Origin: Aquirufa aurantiipilula
GTDB taxonomy: Bacteria; Bacteroidota; Bacteroidia; Cytophagales; Spirosomataceae
Direction of reading: 5' to 3'
Assembly (NCBI RefSeq): GCF_019923745.1
Contig: NZ_JAANOG010000011.1
Span: 36,198-100,197 of the forward strand
DNA: 64,000 nucleotides
Shown: positions 19,472 to 28,003 of the stretch, in pieces
Layout: every line of letters starts with the position of its first letter
Numbering within the stretch: position 1 is the first letter of the stretch
Notes under the pieces: generated by a model
The model's database searches: none
The model's input: the letters and a program-made list of their open reading frames with translations, nothing else
Told to the model about the DNA's origin: nothing
Program-made: the position numbers and the translations under genes

Positions 19472-20482
19472 TTATGATTGATGCACCAAATCCTTCAAGA
19501 AACTTACCCATTCAGGTGAATTGTTTAAACTTTCAACCAATTGCCAGTGTTCACCACCCGCCTCTTCAAATAATTCCTTGTATTCCTCACCCACTTCTAT
19601 GGTTGTTTCTAAACAATCAGCCACAAAGGCAGGAGAAAAAGCTAATATTTTCTTTTTGCCTTCCTTCACTAATTTTTTGATGGTTTCATCTGTGTAGGGC
19701 TGTAACCAAGGGTCCCTACCTAACCTACTTTGAAAGGCTGTTCCAAATGTTCCTTCTTTCAGACCCATTTCTTTGGCAATCAAGCGAGTCGTTTCAAAGC
19801 ATTGAGCGCGATAACATCCATGATTCTTTTCTGTAATTTGCTCACAACAGGTGCCAAAAACACAGGTATTTTTCGTGATATCACCATTTCGAATATGTCG
19901 CTCTGGAACTCCATGGTAAGAAAATAAGTAATAATCAAAGTCATGATCCGCTTGGTATTTCTTTGCTTTTTCGGCAAAATAGGCGGCAAATCCAGGTCTT
20001 TGATAGAAATAACTAACCAATGAAATACTGGGCATAATTTGCCAAGAGCTCATCAGTTCCATCACTCGCTCATAAACAGAACCTGTAGTAGCAGAAGCAT
20101 ATTGTGGAAATAAAGGGATGATGATCAATTTTTCCAATTGAAGCTTTTCCATCTCTTTTAAAACCGATGGTAAATCTGGATTTTGATAACGCATGGCCAA
20201 TTTAACCACGTAATTTTCACCTAAGCTCTTTTGTAATGCATCGCGCACATCTTCTCCATAAAATTTCAAAGGAGAGCCGCGTTCTTCCCAAAGTTGTTGA
20301 TATATCTTTGCCGACTTAGGAGCCCTAAAAGGCGCAATAATGCCATTAACCAAAAGAAATCGAAAAGGATATAGGATATCTATTACCCGGCCATCCATTA
20401 AAAATTCCCTTAAATATCGACGAACTGAACCTGTATCCGGAGCATCCGGAGTACCTAAATTAACCAATAAAACTCCTACCAT
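19472..20482 (-). CDS. hemH: Ferrochelatase
   Basis: A 336-residue ferrochelatase that inserts Fe(II) into protoporphyrin IX, the last step of protoheme synthesis. Family motifs are GVLLVNLGTPDAP at the N-terminus, the catalytic His in FSYHGVPERH, FQSRLGRDPWLQPYT, and the Glu-rich ETTIEVGEEYKE strand. Between residues of the catalytic His and SRLGR lies a cluster of five cysteines (TCVFGTCCEQ ... GCYRAQC), a possible iron-sulfur site of the type known in some bacterial ferrochelatases. No membrane segment. It sits upstream of the DMT transporter gene. Confidence 0.95.
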   Translation of the reverse strand: MVGVLLVNLGTPDAPDTGSVRRYLREFLMDGRVIDILYPFRFLLVNGIIAPFRAPKSAKIYQQLWEERGSPLKFYGEDVRDALQKSLGENYVVKLAMRYQNPDLPSVLKEMEKLQLEKLIIIPLFPQYASATTGSVYERVMELMSSWQIMPSISLVSYFYQRPGFAAYFAEKAKKYQADHDFDYYLFSYHGVPERHIRNGDITKNTCVFGTCCEQITEKNHGCYRAQCFETTRLIAKEMGLKEGTFGTAFQSRLGRDPWLQPYTDETIKKLVKEGKKKILAFSPAFVADCLETTIEVGEEYKELFEEAGGEHWQLVESLNNSPEWVSFLKDLVHQS

Positions 20483-20518
20483 TTTGTCCTAATTTGCCGC
20501 AAAGATGATGCAAAATTC

Positions 20519-21673
20519 TTATAAAGTCCACCCTTCTGGTGTAATCTTTGTTCTGGTTGGCCCCTCAAAGCAAGGAACGCGGTCCTGACAACCTGGAGAA
20601 ACTCCTGGACAGAAAAACATTTCTCCTGGAACTTGAGGTATAAATGCCTTTTCCCCTGGAGGAATGCCCTTCGTACGGTCAATGTAAAAGATTTTCTTAC
20701 TTACTGAGAATACATTAAATATCCCTAAAATCTTTTCTGTTGGATTCGTAACCGACTTCACATTAACACTAAATCTTGTTTCAGCAGGTACATCAAATAA
20801 CGATCCACTAGATTGTACTTGAGCGATTAGACTTTGATAGAATGTAAAAGCACTTTTTGAAATACCTCTTTGCTCTAAACGAAAGTAATAAGGGGTGTAA
20901 TTATCAAATGGAGCACGAGCCACCTGACGACCTACAATGCGTTGACCATTGGTTAAAACATCCGAAAACACATTCAAATCATTGTTTGTTGAAATATCCC
21001 AACACTTCCCATCACAGGTATAATTCAAGATTTGATCCGTTGCAACGGCAGGAGTAATACAAGTATTTTGTCTAAAATTCCAAGTACCTCCTCCTCCACA
21101 AGAAGCACATATGGATATCGGTTCATAATGTTTCCAATTCCACATGTAATAATCACCTTCCTTAGGACTATCCTTAAAATCAAGATAAACCGTATATCCA
21201 GCTCGGCGAACATCTCCTTTGGAATATTGATCTAAGACCTCAAATTGAGTCACAATATTTTCAATCTCAGGAACGGGATTCATTTCTTCTTGGCTACTCT
21301 GGTATTGCCTACCATCCAAGGTCTTGATAAATAATTGATAAGTGGAACCTACTTTTCCAGCAAAACCGGATGGGGGCAAATAAGTGCCTGTGGCTCCTCC
21401 TGTAACCTCCTTGAAGGTTGTTTTAGTGCCTGCTTGGTCAACGATGTACACATCTGCCTTGGTGACAGGAAGTGATAATACCGACATGATTTTATTGGCG
21501 GAACTAGTCAAACGTATCTTACACATGGTAGGATCATTCACAATGTCCGCTTCAATGGTCATGTAGGAAGTAGAGTCTATTTGGGCAAAATCTTTGATGG
21601 GATTAATGCAGGCCCAGGTCATGAAAACCAGGACAAAACTCAAGAATATATAGCTAATTAACTTATTAGGCAT
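20519..21673 (-). CDS. DUF4249 family outer-membrane lipoprotein
   Basis: A 384-residue lipoprotein: hydrophobic signal ending in a lipobox with Cys22 (VFMTWAC). The mature region matches DUF4249, a family encoded next to TonB-dependent receptors throughout Bacteroidota and thought to be a surface-exposed partner of the receptor. An internal run of cysteines (CASCGGGGTWNFRQNTC and a later CDGKC) may bind a metal or form disulfides. It begins 2 bases after the receptor stop, so the two are translationally coupled. The transported ligand is unknown. Confidence 0.85.
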   Translation of the reverse strand: MPNKLISYIFLSFVLVFMTWACINPIKDFAQIDSTSYMTIEADIVNDPTMCKIRLTSSANKIMSVLSLPVTKADVYIVDQAGTKTTFKEVTGGATGTYLPPSGFAGKVGSTYQLFIKTLDGRQYQSSQEEMNPVPEIENIVTQFEVLDQYSKGDVRRAGYTVYLDFKDSPKEGDYYMWNWKHYEPISICASCGGGGTWNFRQNTCITPAVATDQILNYTCDGKCWDISTNNDLNVFSDVLTNGQRIVGRQVARAPFDNYTPYYFRLEQRGISKSAFTFYQSLIAQVQSSGSLFDVPAETRFSVNVKSVTNPTEKILGIFNVFSVSKKIFYIDRTKGIPPGEKAFIPQVPGEMFFCPGVSPGCQDRVPCFEGPTRTKITPEGWTL

Positions 21674-21675
21674 TT

Positions 21676-24090
21676 CTATAAAAATTTAAAATTATAGGTC
21701 AATGAAACAAATGGAGCAGCAAATACACTTAGCTCATAGGCTTGAAGTGCTTGCTTATTCGATTTAAAGAATACCGAATAAGGGTTTTGTCTACCATATA
21801 AATTATACACAGTAAAGACCCAGCTTCCCTCCCATCTTTTTTTCACCATGGATGGGTTACTGATAGTCCAAGAGAAATCTAAACGATGATAATCTCGGAT
21901 ACGGTCATTATTGCGTGATGCAAATACGGGATATCGCTTTCCTGCAATTTCATAACTTCCAGAAGGAGATGAAAATGGACGGCCCGTATTATAAGCAAAG
22001 GTAAATGAGAAACTATGGTGTGTAGTTGGTTGAATATTCAACATCATATTGAAGGTATGAGGCTTATCATAATTGGTCGCAAACCATTCACCTCCATTGA
22101 TTGCTTGAATTTCAGGAAAATCTCCAATCATTCGATTGAATGCACGTGCATAGGTATAACTAACCCAACCTGAAACTTCACCTTTTTTCTTTTGAACCAT
22201 CAACTCCACCCCATAGGCCTTGCTTTTTCCTGTAATCAACTGTGTTTCAATGTTTGGATTCAATTGCAAATTAGCCCCTGAAACAAAATCCAATGTGTTT
22301 CTCACATCGCGATAATAGGTTTCCAAAGATGCCTCATACACATTCTCGTTGTAGGTTTTAAAGAATCCTAAGGAATAAAAATCGGATTGCTGTGGCTTAA
22401 TGAATGAATCAGCCGTTTTCCAACGAGATGTAGGTAATGGGGTTGTATTATTAGATAGCAATTGGAAGAATTGCTGCATTCTATTGTAGCCAAATTTCAT
22501 GGTTGTATTTTCTGCTAAAGAATACTTCATGGTCAATCGAGGCTCTAAACCACCATAAGAAGCCATTACTTCGCCATCGCCATATACTTTTTTACCAATA
22601 ACACTATTAGCCGAAGGCATCCTACCTGGCGCGTATTCGTTAACAATTCCCGCACCCAAACGCCAATATTGGGAATATCGTAAGCCTGCTTGAATGGTAA
22701 ACTTAGGACTTACAGTCCATTCATCATCGGCATAAATGGCTGTCTCTATGGATTGTTCATCTGGTAAAACTACTCTAGCGACACGAGAAACCACTCCATC
22801 ATTCAAAGATCCTGGTTTCACATAATAACGAGTGGCCATAGCACCAAAATTCATTTTGTGACTATCTCTAGGCTGATAATCAAAACTCATGTGAACATTT
22901 TTATAATCAATGGAACTTTGTAAATCGATGGTGTTGACTGTGTCAGGAGAATAGGTTTTTGTTTTGTACAAGGTGCTGGTAGCACTCAACATCATATTCA
23001 GCTTATCTGAAAAATAATGATTCCAATGTATGGCTAGGTTATTATGTCCATAATCAAAAGAAGTACGTTTGGCCACAACGTTTTCAATACTAAATAAAGA
23101 ATCTACTCGATAGAAATCTTGACTTAAATAATTGGAGATAGAAATCGTGTTTTTATTATTGGGACGATAGAATACTTTAGTCGCCACATCCATAAAATTA
23201 GCTCGGATATTCTTTAATTCCGTTGGGGCAAACCACTTGAACATAAAATCATTAACAGATAATCGCCCAGCAATCAAAACAGACAATTTCTCTTTGATGA
23301 TGGGAATCTCGGCCATCACCCGATTGGAAACTAAACCAATACCTCCTTGCATTTTGAACTTATCGGTATTAGGTTCAATCATTTTAATGTCCAAAACTGC
23401 AGCTGTTCTTCCTCCAAAGCGGGATGGAACACCACCTTTGTACAACTCTAAATCCCGTATTGCATCGGATGCAAAAACAGAAAACAAGCCGAACATGTGT
23501 GTTGGATTGAAAATGGGCGTATTATCAATAAAAATCAAGTTTTGATCTACATTGGAACCACGAATATTTAGACCATTGGCCCCTTCGCCCACCGAAGAAA
23601 CACCTGGAAGTGTTTGTAAACTGCGGATCACATCGACCTCCCCCATCATAGTAGGAAGCTTTTTAATTCCTTTTAAACTTAGAACCGTCACCCCCAAAGA
23701 TGGCGTTTGAATATCACGTTTGGTGGCTGCACTGGAGACAATCACCTCTTCCAATTGCTTGGTTACATCGTTCAATTGTGCATTTAGTGTGGTATTACCT
23801 TTGATATACACCTTAGCACGAAATGGATTATAGCCCACATGGCCAATTTTAACGACAAATTCACCATAAGGTAAATAGATGCGATAATAACCGGAGGAGT
23901 CCGTAGAGGTTCCAGATTTCTTAAAATCTACCGATATATCTGCACCACGAAGAGGTTCTCCCGTTTGAGCATCAATAACTTTTCCTTCTAAATAGGGTAA
24001 AGTAGTAGTGGTGGAGGATTGTGAATAGCTTTTATGAAAAATGACTAGGCAACATAAGACACAAAAGACTCTAGTAAAGAGTTTTATCAT
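21676..24090 (-). CDS. TonB-dependent receptor with carboxypeptidase-like regulatory domain
   Basis: An 804-residue outer-membrane receptor. After a signal peptide (ends KSYS before Gln) comes a CarboxypepD_reg-like beta-sandwich (GKVIDAQTGEPLRGADI), then the plug domain (LPTMMGEVDVIRSLQTLPGV, GLNIRGSNVDQNLIFIDN) and a long beta-barrel ending in the aromatic strand SLTYNFKFL. It imports a ligand using energy from TonB-ExbBD. The companion is the DUF4249 lipoprotein, not a SusD, so this is not a standard glycan utilisation pair. I chose ATG 24090; the ORF could extend 9 codons upstream but the signal peptide then starts late. Confidence 0.92.
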   Translation of the reverse strand: MIKLFTRVFCVLCCLVIFHKSYSQSSTTTTLPYLEGKVIDAQTGEPLRGADISVDFKKSGTSTDSSGYYRIYLPYGEFVVKIGHVGYNPFRAKVYIKGNTTLNAQLNDVTKQLEEVIVSSAATKRDIQTPSLGVTVLSLKGIKKLPTMMGEVDVIRSLQTLPGVSSVGEGANGLNIRGSNVDQNLIFIDNTPIFNPTHMFGLFSVFASDAIRDLELYKGGVPSRFGGRTAAVLDIKMIEPNTDKFKMQGGIGLVSNRVMAEIPIIKEKLSVLIAGRLSVNDFMFKWFAPTELKNIRANFMDVATKVFYRPNNKNTISISNYLSQDFYRVDSLFSIENVVAKRTSFDYGHNNLAIHWNHYFSDKLNMMLSATSTLYKTKTYSPDTVNTIDLQSSIDYKNVHMSFDYQPRDSHKMNFGAMATRYYVKPGSLNDGVVSRVARVVLPDEQSIETAIYADDEWTVSPKFTIQAGLRYSQYWRLGAGIVNEYAPGRMPSANSVIGKKVYGDGEVMASYGGLEPRLTMKYSLAENTTMKFGYNRMQQFFQLLSNNTTPLPTSRWKTADSFIKPQQSDFYSLGFFKTYNENVYEASLETYYRDVRNTLDFVSGANLQLNPNIETQLITGKSKAYGVELMVQKKKGEVSGWVSYTYARAFNRMIGDFPEIQAINGGEWFATNYDKPHTFNMMLNIQPTTHHSFSFTFAYNTGRPFSSPSGSYEIAGKRYPVFASRNNDRIRDYHRLDFSWTISNPSMVKKRWEGSWVFTVYNLYGRQNPYSVFFKSNKQALQAYELSVFAAPFVSLTYNFKFL

Positions 24091-24151
24091 ACAGTTGGTT
24101 TGAGGTAATAAAACCAATAATACGGATAATACCCGAGATGCTGAAATGAAA

Positions 24152-25240
24152 TTACATGAACATCGACCAAATGGAAGATATTGCGACGAAAACTAAAGCG
24201 GCTGGCGTTAAAACTTTCCAGCATAAGTACATCAATTGATCAACTCGAAGACGAGGTAATGTCCATCGAACCCACATTTGGATAGCAATCAAGATATAGG
24301 TTTTAAACATCAACCAAATAAAGCCCAAAATGGTTCCTGTGATAGTGCCAGGTGTACCATTGGTCCAATCGGCAAGTCGTAAACTACCCATATTAGGAAA
24401 TGGCGAATACCATGCTCCCCAGAAAAGAATTACTCCTAATACACTGACTAAGAGCATCATGCCGTATTCAGATAAGAATAATAAAGCCCAACGCATCCCA
24501 GCGTATTCTGTATGAAAACCTCCTACTAATTCAGATTCGGCTTCTGGAATATCAAACGGAGCACGATTAGCCTCTGCTAAACTGGTGATAAAAAAGAGTA
24601 TAAAGAGAAAGAAGAAGAAAGGTACACGAACCACATTCCAAGAAAGAATACCCCCTACCTGCGTTACATCCAAATCTAAAAATGACAATCCAAACAAGTA
24701 ATTGGTCTGTTGGCTAAATATGCCTTGTTGCAAAGCTATTTCCTGTAAATTCAAGCTGGATGAGATTAATACCACGCAAAGAATACTCAGACCCATGGGA
24801 ATCTCATAGGAGATTAGTTGAGCTGCTGAGCGAATTGCCCCCAACAATGAATACTTGTTATTGGAAGTCCAGCCAGCCAATAAAATCCCCAATGAATCCA
24901 AGGATACAATTCCCATTAATAACATAACTCCCATTTCGGTTTGACTACCTTGAAGAAAATTACCAGAACTTAGTGGAATCACTGAAAATGAACCAAATAC
25001 AGCTAAAAATATAATCCAAGGAGCAAATAGAAATAATTGTCTTTGAGCTGATGCAGGGACAATATCTTCTTTTTGGAATAACTTCAATAAATCAGCAAAA
25101 ACCTGAAGCAAACCCCATTTTCCCACTTCCATTGGTCCCAAACGGTCCTGCATAAACGCAGATAGTTTACGCTCTACGTAAACACCCACCACCACATTGA
25201 TAGTCAGTAATAGCAAACAAACCACCAAGGCTATCCACAT
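24152..25240 (-). CDS. nuoH: NADH-quinone oxidoreductase subunit H
   Basis: A 362-residue membrane subunit of respiratory complex I, at the interface between the quinone site and the proton-pumping arm. Eight or so helices are visible, with the family motifs ERKLSAFMQDRLGP near the N-terminus, and AEANRAPFDIPEAESELVGG plus FLSEYGMM in the loop that lines the quinone channel. Length is normal. No other nuo gene is in the window: it starts 3 bases after metZ and is followed by the TonB receptor, so it is encoded apart from the rest of complex I, at least locally. Confidence 0.95.
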   Translation of the reverse strand: MWIALVVCLLLLTINVVVGVYVERKLSAFMQDRLGPMEVGKWGLLQVFADLLKLFQKEDIVPASAQRQLFLFAPWIIFLAVFGSFSVIPLSSGNFLQGSQTEMGVMLLMGIVSLDSLGILLAGWTSNNKYSLLGAIRSAAQLISYEIPMGLSILCVVLISSSLNLQEIALQQGIFSQQTNYLFGLSFLDLDVTQVGGILSWNVVRVPFFFFLFILFFITSLAEANRAPFDIPEAESELVGGFHTEYAGMRWALLFLSEYGMMLLVSVLGVILFWGAWYSPFPNMGSLRLADWTNGTPGTITGTILGFIWLMFKTYILIAIQMWVRWTLPRLRVDQLMYLCWKVLTPAALVFVAISSIWSMFM

Positions 25241-25243
25241 GGA

Positions 25244-26407
25244 TTATAGTTGATTTAGAGCGTTTAAGAAATCTTCTTTCAAATCTTCAATGGCTTCTAA
25301 ACCAACAGCCACACGAACTAGTCCATCGGTAATACCTACAGCAGCCCTGTCCTCGGCTGACAATTTGGAGTGTGTCGTAGAAGCTGGGTGTGTTAAAATG
25401 GTACGTGTATCTCCCAAATTAGGTGAAATGGACACAATTTGAAGCAATTGGCTCAATTTTTGCACTTGAGCAAAACCTCCTTTGATATCCAAAGTCAGAA
25501 TTCCTCCTCCATATTTCATTTGTTTTTTAGCCAATTCATATTGAGGATGACTTTTCAAGAATGGATATTTCACAGCTTGCACCGCAGGATGACCTTGCAA
25601 AGCTTCTGCCAATGCCAGTGCATTTTCCGCATGTTTTTGCATGCGTAAATCCAGTAATTCTAAACTCTTCGACAATACCCAAGCATTGAATGGTGATAAA
25701 GATGGGCCAGTATGTCGAGCAAAAAAACGAATTTCTGCTATATAATCAGCTTTTCCACAAACGACTCCGCCTAATACACGACCTTGTCCGTCGATGTATT
25801 TCGTTGCCGAGTGAATCACCAAGTCAGCTCCTAAATCCAAAGGCGTTTGTAAAATGGGAGTTGCAAAACAGTTGTCCACCGCAAGTATGATATCCTTGCC
25901 TTGTTTCAAAGTCGCTAATTCCGCAATGTCAATTAAATCCAAACCCGGATTGGATGGACTTTCACAGAAAAAGAATTTGGTATTGTCTTTAATGGCTGCC
26001 TCCCAAGCTTTGATATCATGACCATCCACAAAAGTGCACTCGATGCCCCATTTTGCCGTTATTTTAGTTAAAATCTGAATCGCTGAACCAAAAAGTGCAT
26101 TGGATGCTACCACATGATCACCTTGCTTCAATATACCAGCAATAGAAGAAAAAATAGCCGCCATACCGGTTGAAAAAGCTAAACCAGCTTCCGCATTTTC
26201 CAACATACACATCTTCTCTACAAACTCATCTACGTTAGGATTTTGGTAACGTGAATAGATGTTTCCGGGAATCTCCTCAGCAAAAATAGCCCTTCCTTGC
26301 TCTGAGTCCTCAAAGGTAAAACTTGAGGTAAGGTACAAAGGCACCGAGTGCTCACGGTTATGTGATCGCTTGGCTTGAATACGGATGGCTTGAGTTTGTT
26401 TCTTCAT
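25244..26407 (-). CDS. metZ: O-succinylhomoserine sulfhydrylase (Cys/Met metabolism PLP enzyme)
   Basis: A 387-residue PLP-dependent enzyme of the trans-sulfuration family. Visible are YSRYQNPNVDEF, the active-site STGMAAIFSS region, and the PLP Lys in HSATKYIDGQGRVLGG, with DTRTILTHPASTTHS near the C-terminus. The family signature fits MetZ, which makes homocysteine from O-succinyl- or O-acetylhomoserine and sulfide; cystathionine gamma-synthase or gamma-lyase are less likely alternatives. A promoter-like sequence lies just upstream. nuoH follows after 3 bases. Confidence 0.85.
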   Translation of the reverse strand: MKKQTQAIRIQAKRSHNREHSVPLYLTSSFTFEDSEQGRAIFAEEIPGNIYSRYQNPNVDEFVEKMCMLENAEAGLAFSTGMAAIFSSIAGILKQGDHVVASNALFGSAIQILTKITAKWGIECTFVDGHDIKAWEAAIKDNTKFFFCESPSNPGLDLIDIAELATLKQGKDIILAVDNCFATPILQTPLDLGADLVIHSATKYIDGQGRVLGGVVCGKADYIAEIRFFARHTGPSLSPFNAWVLSKSLELLDLRMQKHAENALALAEALQGHPAVQAVKYPFLKSHPQYELAKKQMKYGGGILTLDIKGGFAQVQKLSQLLQIVSISPNLGDTRTILTHPASTTHSKLSAEDRAAVGITDGLVRVAVGLEAIEDLKEDFLNALNQL

Positions 26408-26408
26408 A

Positions 26409-26473
26409 TAGGCGAAAATTTAATCTACAAATTTAATGGAATAGCCCGAAAATCAAATTTAATATTTCGCCTA
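26409..26473 (-). other. Inverted repeat bracketing the metZ promoter
   Basis: Arms TAGGCGAAA (26409-26417) and TTTCGCCTA (26465-26473) are perfect 9-base complements. One arm ends at the base before the metZ start region and the other lies just beyond the -33 box, so the repeat encloses the whole predicted promoter. It could be a looping operator or, if transcription starts further upstream, a stem hiding the translation start. Confidence 0.45.
26428..26457 (-). promoter_or_regulatory. Predicted metZ promoter
   Basis: On the minus strand TTTG (26457-26454), 18 bases, then TAAATTTG (26435-26428) match the Bacteroidota -33 and -7 consensus. The -7 box ends 21 bases before the ATG, leaving a very short leader. 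Confidence 0.5.
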
Positions 26474-26612
26474 CACTCATTCCCTAGCAAATTCCTCCCC
26501 TCATCGATAAGGTCAAGACCCTATAGAAAAATACGAGGATTAATCTGGAGAATTTGAGTAAATCAATTCTTTTTAGGACTTTTACGAGTAATTAATACAT
26601 TTAAAAGAAACT

Positions 26613-27974
26613 ATGAAAAAATTATTAACTCTACTCCTTGCATTAGGAGTATTGATGCCAGCTCTGGCGCAAAATGAACAATGGACCAGTCTTTTCGATG
26701 GTAAAACGTTCAAAGGATTCAAACAACTTAATGGTCAAGCCAAATACGAAGCCAAAAACGGTGTCATGATAGGCACTACCGTAGCCAATACACCCAATTC
26801 TTTCATGGCTACTGAAAAAGAATACGGTGATTTTATCTTAGAAGTCGACCTTAAAGTAGACAATTCGATGAATTCCGGTATTCAAATTCGTAGTCTTTCC
26901 ACACCTGATTACATGAATGGACGTGTTCATGGATACCAAGTGGAAATAGACCCTTCGGATCGTGCCTGGTCAGGTGGCTTATATGATGAGGCTCGTCGTG
27001 GTTGGTTATACCCAGTCGAAGAAAATGTAGCTGCTAAAAAAGCCTTCAAAAAAGGCGAATGGAATCACTACCGTATAGAGGCTATCGGAACTACCATTCG
27101 TACATGGGTAAACAATATCCCTGTTACCTATTTAGTAGATGATATGACTGCCAAAGGATTCATTGCTTTCCAAGTGCATGCCATTGGTAAAGATCAAAAA
27201 GAAGGAACGCAGGTGATGTGGAAAAACATCAAAATTCAAACAGGAAGCCAAATGCGTCCTCGTCCTTTGGACAAAACTACTCCTGTAGAAAATTACACCT
27301 TAAATACCCTTTCTCCACAAGAAGAAGCTCAAGGTTATAAATTATTGTTCAACGGTAAAGATTTAAACGGCTGGCGTTCGGCTTTCAAAACTACAGCTCC
27401 TCCTTCAGTTTGGACTGTAGAATCAGATGGTACCTTACACGTAAATAGTAAAGGTGGAAAAGAATCAGGTAATGGTGGTGATATTCTAACCAATGATCAA
27501 TTCGGAGCTTTTGAATTGGTTTTTGATTTCAAATTAACCGAAGGAGCTAATTCTGGAGTAAAATATTTTGTCGATGAATCTTATAATTCAGGCATGTCAG
27601 CTATTGGTTTGGAGTTTCAAGTATTGGATGACGACAAGCACCCAGATGCTAAGTTAGGAACAGAGGGCAATAGAACTTTATCAAGTTTATATGACCTAAT
27701 CCCTTCCGACAAAGACAAGCGTGCCATTAAAAAGATTGGAGATTGGAACCGTGGACGAGTGATTGTTTATCCAAATAATGTGGTTCAACATTGGTTAAAT
27801 GGCTTCAAAGTGATCGAATACGTTCGTGGAAGCAATATTTATAAAGTGTTAGTAGCTCATAGTAAATACAACAAATGGCCGGGTTTTGGTATGAAAGCCA
27901 AAGGCCCAATCTTGTTGCAAGAACATGGTGATTCTGTATTTTACAAGAACATCAAAATCAGAGAAATTAAATAA
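26613..27974 (+). CDS. Tandem DUF1080 (3-keto-disaccharide hydrolase-like) exported protein
   Basis: A 453-residue exported protein (signal peptide ending MPALA before Gln) with two copies of the DUF1080 beta-sandwich. Copy 1 spans about residues 23-212 (TSLFDGKTFKGFKQLNG at the start, NSGIQIRS in the middle); copy 2 spans about 240-452 (LLFNGKDLNGWRS, GANSGVKYFV). DUF1080 is now named 3-keto-disaccharide hydrolase after members that cleave 3-keto-glycosides; others may only bind carbohydrate. The next gene, a Tat-exported Gfo/Idh/MocA oxidoreductase 29 bases away, could supply the 3-keto substrate. Confidence 0.88.
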   Translation: MKKLLTLLLALGVLMPALAQNEQWTSLFDGKTFKGFKQLNGQAKYEAKNGVMIGTTVANTPNSFMATEKEYGDFILEVDLKVDNSMNSGIQIRSLSTPDYMNGRVHGYQVEIDPSDRAWSGGLYDEARRGWLYPVEENVAAKKAFKKGEWNHYRIEAIGTTIRTWVNNIPVTYLVDDMTAKGFIAFQVHAIGKDQKEGTQVMWKNIKIQTGSQMRPRPLDKTTPVENYTLNTLSPQEEAQGYKLLFNGKDLNGWRSAFKTTAPPSVWTVESDGTLHVNSKGGKESGNGGDILTNDQFGAFELVFDFKLTEGANSGVKYFVDESYNSGMSAIGLEFQVLDDDKHPDAKLGTEGNRTLSSLYDLIPSDKDKRAIKKIGDWNRGRVIVYPNNVVQHWLNGFKVIEYVRGSNIYKVLVAHSKYNKWPGFGMKAKGPILLQEHGDSVFYKNIKIREIK

Positions 27975-28003
27975 CAACCGATACCTCAAAAATAATTTTT
28001 AAC

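Noticed and set aside
26408..26560. SAM riboswitch upstream of metZ
   Set aside because: No recognisable SAM-I, SAM-II or SAM/SAH core; the predicted promoter leaves too short a leader.
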